Positions 6,279 to 13,673 of a DNA stretch of 13,705 bases are shown piece by piece. The notes beneath the pieces were generated by a model, which was not told the DNA's origin, searched no databases, and saw only the letters and a program-made list of their open reading frames with translations. Position 1 is the stretch's first letter. Every line of letters begins with the position of its first letter. The stretch is from JAWWPY01 sp964412845 (lineage in GTDB: Bacteria > Actinomycetota > Actinomycetes > Streptosporangiales > Streptosporangiaceae). The position numbers were made by a program, and so were the translations under genes. The DNA is taken from NCBI GenBank assembly GCA_964412845.1, contig CAYPQM010000170.1:1-13705 (forward strand), in the 5' to 3' direction.

Positions 6279-7361
6279 CTACCGTGGGGAGCCGGCGAAC
6301 GCGGGTGCGGCCGTGACATCACCGGGCCACGGCGGGTCGGGGATGTCGCGGCGCAGCACCGGGGCGATATCGGACTGGAACAGCTCCAGCGAATCGCGGT
6401 GCTGGGCATCGGTGAGCCCGCCCGCGTCGGCGTGCAGATGCAACACGGTGTGGCCGAACTGCTCGTGGTAGCGGTGCACCTTCTCGATCACCTGCTGCGG
6501 GCTGCCGATCAGCGCCGAGCTGCGAGCGACGAAGTCATCCAGGTCGGCGAAGACCGGCTGCAGGCCCAGCCTCTGCTGGAACTCACGCTGCGCGCCGAAG
6601 ACCGGCCGGTACACCGCGAGCGCGTCCTGCGAGCTGCGGGTCGCGTAGTAGCCAGCCGTGCCCGCGCCGACCACCGCGCCCGCCGCGTCGTGGCCATAGT
6701 GCGCCCAGCGCTCGCGGTAGTAGCGGACCAGTTCGGCGTAGGGCTCGATGGGGTTGGTGACGTTGGCGGAGAACAGCGGGTCGCCGTAGCGCGCGGCCAG
6801 GTCGACAGACTGCTTGCTGGTGGCGCTGCCGTGCCAGACGCGGACCGGCTGCTGCAGTGGCCGGGGCCACACCTCCGCCTCGTGCAGCGCGGGGCGGAAC
6901 CGCGGGCTGGCCGTCACCCGGGGATTGCGCCAGATCTGCCGGAACAGCTCGTAACTTTCCGCGTTGCGATCCCACTGGTCCTCGGGCGTGACGTTGAACA
7001 GTTCGCGCTGGGCCGTGCCGTTGCCCTTGCCGATGATCAGCTCGAGCCGGCCGCCGGAGAGGTGGTCGAGCGTCGCGTAGTCCTCGTAGGCACGCACCGG
7101 GTCAAGCAGGCTCAGCGTGGTTACCGCGGTGAAGAGCCTGATCCGCGTGGTGAGCGCGGCGATGTGGCTGAGGATCACCGGGGGCGAGGAGGAGATGAAC
7201 GGCCGCTCGTGCCGCTCGCCCACCCCGAACCCGTCGAAGCCAAGCTCCTCGGCGAGCAGCGCGTTGCCGATCACCTCGCGGAACCGGTCCGTGGTCGGTT
7301 TCGGCACGCCGGTGACGGGGTCAGGGGCGTGCACGATCAAGGTGATGGTGAGGAACTTCAT
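6279..7361 (-). CDS. FMN-dependent luciferase-like monooxygenase, CE1758 family
   Basis: A 360-aa TIM-barrel flavin monooxygenase, third gene of the minus-strand operon. Visible motifs: MKFLTITLIVHAPDP at the start, GFDGFGVGERHERPFISSSPP (41-61), the LLM-typical YATLDHLSGGRLELIIGKGNG (95-115), then QPVRVWHGSATSKQSVDLAARYGDPLFSAN (about 200-230) and IGSPQQVIEKVHRYHEQFG (C-terminal FMN-binding part). The N-terminus and length match the CE1758-type subfamily. Such enzymes use reduced FMN and O2 to oxidise small substrates and depend on a separate FMN reductase. The ATG overlaps the previous gene's stop as ATGA (7361-7358), and there is no SD in front of it, so translation is probably coupled. 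Substrate unknown. Confidence 0.92.
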   Translation of the reverse strand: MKFLTITLIVHAPDPVTGVPKPTTDRFREVIGNALLAEELGFDGFGVGERHERPFISSSPPVILSHIAALTTRIRLFTAVTTLSLLDPVRAYEDYATLDHLSGGRLELIIGKGNGTAQRELFNVTPEDQWDRNAESYELFRQIWRNPRVTASPRFRPALHEAEVWPRPLQQPVRVWHGSATSKQSVDLAARYGDPLFSANVTNPIEPYAELVRYYRERWAHYGHDAAGAVVGAGTAGYYATRSSQDALAVYRPVFGAQREFQQRLGLQPVFADLDDFVARSSALIGSPQQVIEKVHRYHEQFGHTVLHLHADAGGLTDAQHRDSLELFQSDIAPVLRRDIPDPPWPGDVTAAPAFAGSPR

Positions 7362-8743
7362 GACGCCGCCCGGGCGGCCGGGGAGGCGGACGAGCCGGGC
7401 CGCAGCGGCCCGAGGCCGAGGTGCTCGCGCAGCGTGCTGCCCGCGTAGTCAGCGCGGAAGACGCCGCGCTCCTGCAGCAGCGGCACGACCGTGTCCGCGA
7501 ACGGATCAAGCCCGCCGGGCGTTATGTGCGGGACGAGGATGAACCCGTCGCTCGCGTCAGCCTGGACGAAGCGGTTGATCGTCGCGGCCACGGTGGCGGG
7601 CGAGCCGATGAATGATTGCCGCCCGGTGACCTCGACGATCAGCTCTCGCATCGACAGGCCCTCGGCCGCCGCCTTCGCCCGCCACTCTTGCGCGGTGGCC
7701 AGTGGGTCGCGGTACATCCGCACGCTGGCCCGCCCGCGGGCGATGGTGTTCTCCCCCGGCTCGGGATCTATCTCGGGCAGCGGGCCGTCCGGGTCGTAGC
7801 CGGACAGGTCACGGTTCCAGAGCTGCTCGGCGAACTTGATCGCCGTCTGCCCGCTCACCTGCTGGAGGCGCACCTCCCGGGCAATTTCCTGGGCCTCAGC
7901 GTCGGTGTCGCCGAGCACGAAGGTTGCCGCTGGCAAGATCAGCAACTGGTCGTGGGTACGGCCGTGCCGGGCCAGCCGCCCTTTCACGTCCGTGTAGAAC
8001 GCCTGGCCGGCCTCCAGCTGGCTGTGCCGGCTGAAGATCGCGTCAGCGCTGGCCGCGGCGAACTCGCGGCCCTCGGGGGAGTCGCCGGCCTGGAAGATGA
8101 CGGGGCGGCCCTGCGGGCTGCGCGGGACGTTGAACTGGCCGCTGATGTCGAAGTGCGCGTCCCGGTGGCCGAAGGCGCCGGCGCCGGGGTTGGCCAGGAA
8201 CACGCCGGAGCCCTGGTCGGCGACGATCTCGCCGCCGGTCCAGGAGTCGAAGAGCTCCCAGGTCGTCTGCAGGAACGTCTGCGCCCGCTCGTAGCGCGCG
8301 TCCTGCGGCAGGAAGCCGCCGCGGCGGAAGTTCTCGCCGGTGAACGCGTCCCACGAGGTGACGACGTTCCACGCGGCCCGCCCGCCGGACAGGTGATCCA
8401 GGCTGGCGAACTGCCGCGCCACTTCATAGGGCTCGTTGAAGGTCGAGTTGATCGTGCCGGCCAGGCCGAGACGGTCGGTCACCGCGGCGAGCGCGGCGAG
8501 GACCGTGAACGTGTCCGGACGGCCGACCACGTCCAGGTCGTAGATCAGCCCGTTCTGCTCGCGCAGCCGGAGCCCTTCCGCGAGGAACAGGAAGTCGAAC
8601 TTGGCCCGCTCAGCGGTCTGCGCCAGGTGGGCGAACGAGCTGAACTCGATGTGGCTGCCGGAGCGCGGGTCGCTCCACACGGTGGTGTTGTTCACCCCGG
8701 GAAAATGGGCGGCCAGGTGGATCTGCTTGACCGGCTTGCTCAT
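7358..8743 (-). CDS. NtaA/SnaA/DszA-family FMN-dependent monooxygenase
   Basis: A 461-aa enzyme of the nitrilotriacetate/dibenzothiophene-sulfone monooxygenase family. Motifs: IHLAAHFPGVNNTTVWSDP (8-26), FDFLFLAEGL (49-58), GRPDTFTVLAALAAVTDRLGL, TFNEPYEVARQFASLDHLSGGRAAWNVVTSW (101-131), NFRRGGFLPQDARYERAQTF, SPQGRPVIFQAGDSPEGREFAA and FIGSPATVAATINRFV. Family members take reduced FMN from a separate reductase and cleave C-S or C-N bonds by oxygenation. The residues do not distinguish sulfone, sulfonate, amine and polyaminocarboxylate substrates. The frame is open upstream to 9187, but ATG 8743 has a strong SD (GGAAGGA, 8755-8749) and matches the family start. It follows the preceding operon gene by 22 bp and overlaps the next by 4 bp. 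Confidence 0.93.
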   Translation of the reverse strand: MSKPVKQIHLAAHFPGVNNTTVWSDPRSGSHIEFSSFAHLAQTAERAKFDFLFLAEGLRLREQNGLIYDLDVVGRPDTFTVLAALAAVTDRLGLAGTINSTFNEPYEVARQFASLDHLSGGRAAWNVVTSWDAFTGENFRRGGFLPQDARYERAQTFLQTTWELFDSWTGGEIVADQGSGVFLANPGAGAFGHRDAHFDISGQFNVPRSPQGRPVIFQAGDSPEGREFAAASADAIFSRHSQLEAGQAFYTDVKGRLARHGRTHDQLLILPAATFVLGDTDAEAQEIAREVRLQQVSGQTAIKFAEQLWNRDLSGYDPDGPLPEIDPEPGENTIARGRASVRMYRDPLATAQEWRAKAAAEGLSMRELIVEVTGRQSFIGSPATVAATINRFVQADASDGFILVPHITPGGLDPFADTVVPLLQERGVFRADYAGSTLREHLGLGPLRPGSSASPAARAAS

Positions 8744-8765
8744 GATGGTCCTTCCGGCCCGGCCA

Positions 8766-9968
8766 TCACGCGACCGCGTAACGGCTGGCCGGGCGGGCCA
8801 GCCCGAGCAGCCCGCGCAGGGTGCCGCCCTGGTACGCCGGCCGGAACGCGTGCCGCCGCTGCAGTTCCGGCACCAGGCCCCGGGTGATCGCCTCCAGGTC
8901 GTGGCCGATGACGGCGGGGCGCAGCCGGAACCCGGACAAGCCGCTTGCCTGCCAGTCCTGCAGCAGGTCGGCCAGCTGCGGCGGCGTCCCGGTGAAGGTG
9001 GCCGCGTCGCTGGTGTACTCATAACCGGCGAGCTCGTCGAGGCGGGCCTTGCGGCCGGCCGCGGTGGCCGCGTCGTCATCGAGGAACACCAGCAGGTCAC
9101 CGAAGATGTGCACGGTCTCCCCGGCCCGGCCGGCGGCCTGCTGCCCGGCGCGGATCTCGGCGACGATCGCCCGCGCCTGACCGGCATCGCGCGGCGTCAC
9201 GAATCCGATGTCGGCGCTGCGGGCCACCAGCCGGTACGGCACACTCTGGTGCGCCAGCGCGCTGACGACCGGCTGCCCCTGCGGCGGCCGCGGGGTGATC
9301 GACGGCCCCTTGACGCTGAAGTGCGCGCCGGTGAAGTCGATGTAGTGCAGTTTGCCGCGGTCAACGAAGCGGCCGGTGGCGACATCGCGGATCTCGGCGT
9401 CGTCCTCCCAGCTGTCCCACAACCGCCGGATGACCTCGACGTAATCGGCGGCCTCGCCGAACAGTTCGGCGATCAGCCGCTGCGCCTGCGGGCCGGCGGG
9501 TGGCCCGGAAGGCAGCGGGGGAAATGCGCGGCGGCCGAAATGCGCGGCCTCATCCGGCCGCGCTGAGACCCGGACCTGCACACCGGCCCGCCCGGCACTG
9601 ACGTAGTCAAGCGTGGCGATCGCCTTGGAGACGTGGAACGGCTCGGTGTGCGTCACGATGACGGTCGGCACCAGCCCGATGTGCGCGGTGAGCGGCGCGA
9701 CCCGGGAAGCGACGAGCACCGCGTCCAGCCGCCCGCGCACCTGGTCGGTGCGCCGGTCCGGGCCGGTGCGGAGCGAGGACTGCATGCTGAGCCCGTCCTC
9801 GATCGTGACGAAGTCAAGCAGCCCGCGCTCCGCCTCCTGGACCAGGCCGACCCAGTAGCGCGCCGACAGCAACTCGCCCGGGCGCGCCGCAGGCTCGCGC
9901 CACGCGGCCGGATGCCAGCCCGCGCCGTCGAGTGCGACCGCGAGATGCACGGCAGGAAGTTCTGTCAC
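8766..9968 (-). CDS. LLM-class flavin-dependent monooxygenase (SsuD/NtaA-like), first gene of the operon
   Basis: A 400-aa luciferase-fold protein. Recognisable parts: GLLDFVTIEDGLSMQ (about 50-64), DAVLVASRVAPLTAHIGLVPTVIVTHTEPFHVSKAIATLDYVSAGRAGVQVRVSA, the ITPRPPQGQPVVSALAHQSVPYRLVARSADIGFVTPRD core, TFTGTPPQLADLLQDW and the tail FRPAYQGGTLRGLLGL (375-390). The tail closely resembles that of the neighbouring NtaA-type protein (429-444), which suggests that the two are distant paralogues sharing a dimer or lid element. The usual HLSGGRxxWN motif is altered to YVSAGRAGVQ. GTG 9968 is chosen because it follows the promoter by a few nt; no SD precedes it, so initiation is probably leaderless. 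Specific substrate unknown. Confidence 0.9.
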   Translation of the reverse strand: MTELPAVHLAVALDGAGWHPAAWREPAARPGELLSARYWVGLVQEAERGLLDFVTIEDGLSMQSSLRTGPDRRTDQVRGRLDAVLVASRVAPLTAHIGLVPTVIVTHTEPFHVSKAIATLDYVSAGRAGVQVRVSARPDEAAHFGRRAFPPLPSGPPAGPQAQRLIAELFGEAADYVEVIRRLWDSWEDDAEIRDVATGRFVDRGKLHYIDFTGAHFSVKGPSITPRPPQGQPVVSALAHQSVPYRLVARSADIGFVTPRDAGQARAIVAEIRAGQQAAGRAGETVHIFGDLLVFLDDDAATAAGRKARLDELAGYEYTSDAATFTGTPPQLADLLQDWQASGLSGFRLRPAVIGHDLEAITRGLVPELQRRHAFRPAYQGGTLRGLLGLARPASRYAVA

Positions 9969-9977
9969 TGCCGCTAA

Positions 9978-10005
9978 TTTATATTATTCCTATCTCTATT
10001 GTCGA
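9978..10005 (-). promoter_or_regulatory. Promoter of the three-gene monooxygenase operon, near-leaderless
   Basis: On the minus strand TCGACA (10005-10000) and TATAAA (9983-9978) are separated by 16 nt in an AT-rich block (9975-10002). Transcription would start around 9971, two to three nt before GTG 9968, with no SD between. Alternative -10 hexamers (TAATAT, 9986-9981) shift the start by a few nt only. Confidence 0.6.
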
Positions 10006-10076
10006 GTACCGCGCCTGGCCGCACCGTTCCCGGTCTGGTCTGACTCGAACGCCGCGCTGACTGGACGGCAGGCCGC

Positions 10077-10103
10077 CCTGTTGCCAACCGATTTGGCAAC
10101 AGG
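10077..10103. promoter_or_regulatory. Perfect 11-bp inverted repeat, probable operator
   Basis: CCTGTTGCCAA (10077-10087) and TTGGCAACAGG (10093-10103) are exact reverse complements around CCGAT. The core TTGCCAA-N5-TTGGCAA has the symmetry of a dimeric repressor site. No T-run follows on either strand, which argues against a terminator. Its position, 109 bp from the operon start and 98 bp from the BMP-like gene start, could allow control of either or both. No regulator gene is in the window. Confidence 0.6.
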
Positions 10104-10200
10104 CGACGACTTCCGGGCCATTGTGGCCCGCGGTGATACTCAGCCTCAGCAACCGTCCCGCGCCTGGGATACCGCAGGGCGCAGAGAGCTGAGGATCCCG

Positions 10201-10731
10201 ATGGCACGGGCCCTGATAGCCGTAGGCCGCCGCTTCTGGTGGGCGGCAATAGGTGCCGCCGCCGCGGTGGCCGCGGCGGTCTGGCTGACCTGGCCCTCGC
10301 CCGGGCTTCCCGGAAATGCCGCCCCCACCCGGCAGTACCTGAACGTCGACGCGTGCCTGCTGACCGGCGCTCGCGGCGTGACGGGAGACCCGGCCGCCGC
10401 GGTCTGGTCAGGGATGCAGGACGCGTCTCTGGCCACCCGCGCCCGGGTTTCCTACCTGCCGGCGCTTGGCCCCGAGAGCACGGCGGGCGCGCTGCCGTAC
10501 CTGGCCAGCCTGCTGCAGCGGCACTGTGCGGTCGTGGTCGCGGTGGGGGCGCCCCAATCCGCCGCCGTGGCCACGGACGCGGCGCGGTTCCCGCAGGTCC
10601 GCTTCATCACGGTCGGAACCGGGCCGGCGGCCAGCCATGTCACCCGGATTGCCGCACCGTCCGCCCGGTACGTCCGGGCCGCGGTGCGTGCCGCGATCAC
10701 CGCGGCCGTGGGCCATGCGCAGGCCCGGTGA
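10201..10731 (+). CDS. Membrane-anchored protein with BMP-like periplasmic-binding segment
   Basis: A 176-aa protein. Residues about 13-31 (WWAAIGAAAAVAAAVWLTW) form one transmembrane helix after a basic N-terminus, so the rest is predicted outside the membrane. Residues 46-145 resemble the first half of a basic-membrane-protein (BMP) type substrate-binding fold: NVDACLLTGARGV, AAVWSGMQDAS, ARVSYLPALGP, CAVVVAVGAPQSAAVATDAARFPQVRFITVGTG. The second lobe of a true BMP protein is absent, and no lipobox cysteine follows the helix, so it is not a normal transporter lipoprotein. ATG 10201 has GAGGA 6-10 nt upstream. It sits 89 bp before the large secreted RHS-type gene on the same strand and may be co-transcribed with it. 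A sensory or accessory role is a guess; I do not recognise a named gene. Confidence 0.75.
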   Translation: MARALIAVGRRFWWAAIGAAAAVAAAVWLTWPSPGLPGNAAPTRQYLNVDACLLTGARGVTGDPAAAVWSGMQDASLATRARVSYLPALGPESTAGALPYLASLLQRHCAVVVAVGAPQSAAVATDAARFPQVRFITVGTGPAASHVTRIAAPSARYVRAAVRAAITAAVGHAQAR

Positions 10732-10820
10732 CACATGCGCAGCACGGCATCGCAAGGGTCGGGACGCCTGGCCAGCGGCCTGGTCTGGTCTCTGGCAACG
10801 GCTGAAGCGAAGGGCTGATC
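10732..10820 (+). other. 89-bp spacer between BMP-like and RHS-type genes
   Basis: No terminator or clear promoter is seen. It ends in the SD GAAGGG (10808-10813), 7 nt before ATG 10821. Co-transcription of the two flanking genes is possible. Confidence 0.4.
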
Positions 10821-13673
10821 ATGCGGACTCGTCGGCGGTGCGCTTCATGGTGGCGGCGGAACGGGCGGCGCGGCGTCCCCCGGCGCGCGGGGGCACAGCG
10901 CGGGGCGGCCACGCTGTCCGCTGTTGCGCTGGCATTGGCCGTCATCACCCCGCCGACCGGCCAGGCAGCCAGGCCGGCCAGCATCTCGCTGTCGGGGGTC
11001 TGGTCCTGGCTGACCGGGCACCAGACGGTGCTGCGGCTGCCGGTACAGGCCACCGGGACCGCGCGGGGCAAGGCGCACACGGTGCCGGCCGCCGCGACGC
11101 GGGCCGGGCACGGCACGGGACACCGGCCCGGCACGGGCCCCGGCCAGCTGCCGCCGTTCACGGTGCCTGCCCGCAGCGCCAAGACATCCCTGTCCGGGCC
11201 GGGCTTCGGCAACGGAAGCCACAGCTTCAACCCGCTGACCAGCAAGCGCGTCGCCGCGAAGTCGTCGGCGACGTCGACCCTGTTCAGTAATGCGGACGGC
11301 ACGTTCACCCGCCGGGTCTACCCCGCGCCGGTCAACTACCAGACCGCGGGCGGCACCTGGCAGCCGATCGACACCACACTGCGCCCCGCGGCCGGCCGGT
11401 TCCAGGAGAGCGCCAACTCCCTGTCGGTGAGTCTGGCCGCGACCGCCAGCGACCCGGACCTTGCCTCGGTCGGGTTCGGCCCGGCCGGCGGCGGGGTGTC
11501 CTACGGGCTGCAGGGTGCGGCAGCCGTCCTCGCGCAGGTCAGCGGCTCCACCGCCACCTACCCGGGCGTGCTGCCCGCCACCGACCTGATGCTGTCGACG
11601 GTGGGCGGCGGCTTGACGGAATCAATCGTGCTGCGCAGCGTGAACGCGCCCGCCTCCTGGGTCTTCCCGCTGCACCTGAACGGGCTGACGCCGCGGATCG
11701 CCGCCGATGGCTCGGTCGAGTTTGTGAACCCGGCAGGCACCGTGGTGGCCCGGGTTCCCCGCGGTTACATGCGTGACTCCAGCGCCAACCAGCGCTCGGG
11801 CGGTCCAGCTGAGTCATCCGCGGTCTCCTACCAGCTGGTGACCTCGGGCGGGCAGCCCGCGCTGCGGATGAGCGTGGACACGGCGTGGCTGCGCGACCCG
11901 GCGCGGGTCTTCCCGGTCACCGTGGACCCGAACTTCACCGCGACAGGAACGACCTACGTCTACTACCCGGACACCGGCGACTTCTCCAGCTACGACGACA
12001 TGCTGATCGGCACCTTCGACTCCGGCACCAACACGGCCAACTCCTTCCTCGCCTTCTCCGGCCTGGGATCCGCGCTGGCGGGCGAGCGGGTCACCTCCGC
12101 CTACCTGCACCTCTTCGACATGTGGGCGGCCACCTGCACGGCGGAGCCGTTCCAGGTGTCGCCGATCACCCAGTCCTGGTCGGTGACCGGGAGCAAGTCA
12201 TGGCCCGGGCCGTCATTCGGGTCGTCCATCGGCTCGGTGACCGCGGCTCCGGGCGCCGCCTGCGGCAACACCGGCGGCGACCCGACCGTGGGCACCTGGA
12301 TGACGGTGGGGCTGTCCACGGGGACGTTCAACTCGTGGATCACCGGCGGGGCGGACAACGGGCTCGCGGTGTGGGCGTCGGACACCGACACCACGCAGTG
12401 GAAGCGATTCGACTCCGACAACAGCCCCAACCCGCCGTATCTCCAACTGAACTACACCCCCGACGTCCCGCCGCAGATCGACTCGCAGTACCCGCCGGAC
12501 AACTACAACTCCCCCACCCTCACCCCGGAGCTGATCGCATCCGGCCACGACCCGGACAGCTGGCCCAGCTCGATCCGGTACAACTTCACCGTGTACTCGG
12601 CCTCCGGTTCGGTGGTCACCAGCTCGGGAAACATCGGGTCAAGCGACTGGGTGGTGCCCGCCGGAAAGCTCTCCTGGTCACAGAACTATTACTGGACGGT
12701 CCAGGCCTACGACGGCTATGACTACAGCAGCCAGGTCACCGCGAACAACTTCAGCACGGTGGTGCCGCAGCCGCTGATCACGTCGGGGCTGGCCCAGAAT
12801 TCGGGTGGGCACGGGTTCGACCCGAGCATCGGGAACTACACCACCTCGGCCACCGACGCTAACGTGCAGACGGCCGGGCCGTCGCTGTCGGTGCAGCGTG
12901 ACTACAACAGCCTGGACCCGCGGACGTCGGGCACATTCGGCGCTGGCTGGTCGTCGGTGTACGACATGAAGGCCACCGAGGTGGCCGACGCGGCCGGAAA
13001 CGTCACCAGCGTCGTGATCACCTACCCGGACGGGTCGCAGGTCGGGTTCGGCAAGAACAGCAACGGCTCGTTCGCCCCCCCGCGAGGCCGGTTCGCCACG
13101 CTGACCGCGCTCGCTGGTAGCGCCGGGTTCACGCTGACCGACAAGAACGACACGGTCTACACGTTCAGCCAGGCCACCTCCGATCCCAGCGTCTTCGCGA
13201 TCTCATCGATCGCTGACTACCTGAAGCACACCGAGACGTTCGGCTACAGCGGCGGCCAGCTGGCCACCGTCACGTCGGGCGTCTCCGGCCGCGCACTGCA
13301 CTTCACCTGGGCCACGCCAGCGGGGGCGCAGTACGCCCACGTCAACTCGGTGACCACCGACCCGGCCACCCCCGGTTCTGCCTCCACCGCGCTGACCTGG
13401 ACCTATTCCTACAGCGGGGACACTCTGACCGCGGTCTGCCCGCCCACCTCACCAGGTTCGTGCACCAACTACTCCTACACGGCCGGCTCCCACTTCCCCA
13501 GCGCCGTGCTGGACGCCGGGCCGCGCTCCTACTGGCGGATGGACGACACCTCGGGCAGCACCGCGGCCAGCGCCGTAACAGCCAATGAAGGCAGCGACAA
13601 CGGCACGTACGCGAACGTGACCCTGGGCCAGCCCGGGCCGCTGGCCGGGTCCCGAACAAGGGGTACCAGCTGA
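10821..13673 (+). CDS. Large secreted DNRLRE / RHS-type repeat protein, frame broken near its visible end
   Basis: 950 codons to a TGA at 13671-13673. An Arg-rich N-region and hydrophobic AATLSAVALALAVITPP (29-45) with a possible cleavage after GQA form a signal peptide. Then come a Pro/Gly/Thr-rich linker (75-120), an N-terminal domain common in actinobacterial RHS-type proteins (about 150-370, VDTAWLRDPARVFPVTVDP), a DNRLRE-like domain (372-545), a fibronectin-like segment (550-645), the RHS entry module SVQRDYNSLDPRTSGTFGAGW and YPDGSQVGFG (688-743), and YD-repeat-like stretches (793-870). At 896 a LamG-like domain begins (VLDAGPRSYWRMDDTSG, LGQPGPLAGS) but is lost after residue 944. RHS proteins are usually over 1,500 residues and often carry a C-terminal toxin, so this is probably an interrupted or edge-affected gene. 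The start has SD GAAGGG. Confidence 0.88.
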   Translation: MRTRRRCASWWRRNGRRGVPRRAGAQRGAATLSAVALALAVITPPTGQAARPASISLSGVWSWLTGHQTVLRLPVQATGTARGKAHTVPAAATRAGHGTGHRPGTGPGQLPPFTVPARSAKTSLSGPGFGNGSHSFNPLTSKRVAAKSSATSTLFSNADGTFTRRVYPAPVNYQTAGGTWQPIDTTLRPAAGRFQESANSLSVSLAATASDPDLASVGFGPAGGGVSYGLQGAAAVLAQVSGSTATYPGVLPATDLMLSTVGGGLTESIVLRSVNAPASWVFPLHLNGLTPRIAADGSVEFVNPAGTVVARVPRGYMRDSSANQRSGGPAESSAVSYQLVTSGGQPALRMSVDTAWLRDPARVFPVTVDPNFTATGTTYVYYPDTGDFSSYDDMLIGTFDSGTNTANSFLAFSGLGSALAGERVTSAYLHLFDMWAATCTAEPFQVSPITQSWSVTGSKSWPGPSFGSSIGSVTAAPGAACGNTGGDPTVGTWMTVGLSTGTFNSWITGGADNGLAVWASDTDTTQWKRFDSDNSPNPPYLQLNYTPDVPPQIDSQYPPDNYNSPTLTPELIASGHDPDSWPSSIRYNFTVYSASGSVVTSSGNIGSSDWVVPAGKLSWSQNYYWTVQAYDGYDYSSQVTANNFSTVVPQPLITSGLAQNSGGHGFDPSIGNYTTSATDANVQTAGPSLSVQRDYNSLDPRTSGTFGAGWSSVYDMKATEVADAAGNVTSVVITYPDGSQVGFGKNSNGSFAPPRGRFATLTALAGSAGFTLTDKNDTVYTFSQATSDPSVFAISSIADYLKHTETFGYSGGQLATVTSGVSGRALHFTWATPAGAQYAHVNSVTTDPATPGSASTALTWTYSYSGDTLTAVCPPTSPGSCTNYSYTAGSHFPSAVLDAGPRSYWRMDDTSGSTAASAVTANEGSDNGTYANVTLGQPGPLAGSRTRGTS

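Larger units (their letters stand above)
9969..10200. promoter_or_regulatory. 232-bp divergent regulatory region between monooxygenase operon and BMP-like gene
   Basis: It contains the operon promoter on the left and a perfect hairpin/operator (10077-10103) in the middle. On the right there is no clear plus-strand promoter, only a weak GATACT hexamer at about 10134-10139 without a matching -35 and the SD-like GAGGA just before 10201. The frame that could begin with TTG at 10081 lies in the inverted repeat and has no SD, so I treat it as non-coding. Confidence 0.5.

Noticed and set aside
6171..8887. Long plus-strand frames opposite the monooxygenase operon (6171-7448 and 7616-8887)
   Set aside because: Both are exact antisense shadows of conserved monooxygenase genes, with Arg/Gly/Val-rich composition and no SD.
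8744..9187. N-terminal extension of the NtaA-type monooxygenase
   Set aside because: The open frame runs antisense-free but overlaps the C-terminal third of the upstream monooxygenase in another frame. The SD at 8755-8749 and the MSKPVKQIHLAAHFPG start mark the true beginning.
10081..10200. Upstream TTG start for the BMP-like protein
   Set aside because: The TTG lies in the perfect inverted repeat, the added residues lack any family match and no SD precedes it. ATG 10201 has an SD and is followed directly by a membrane helix.
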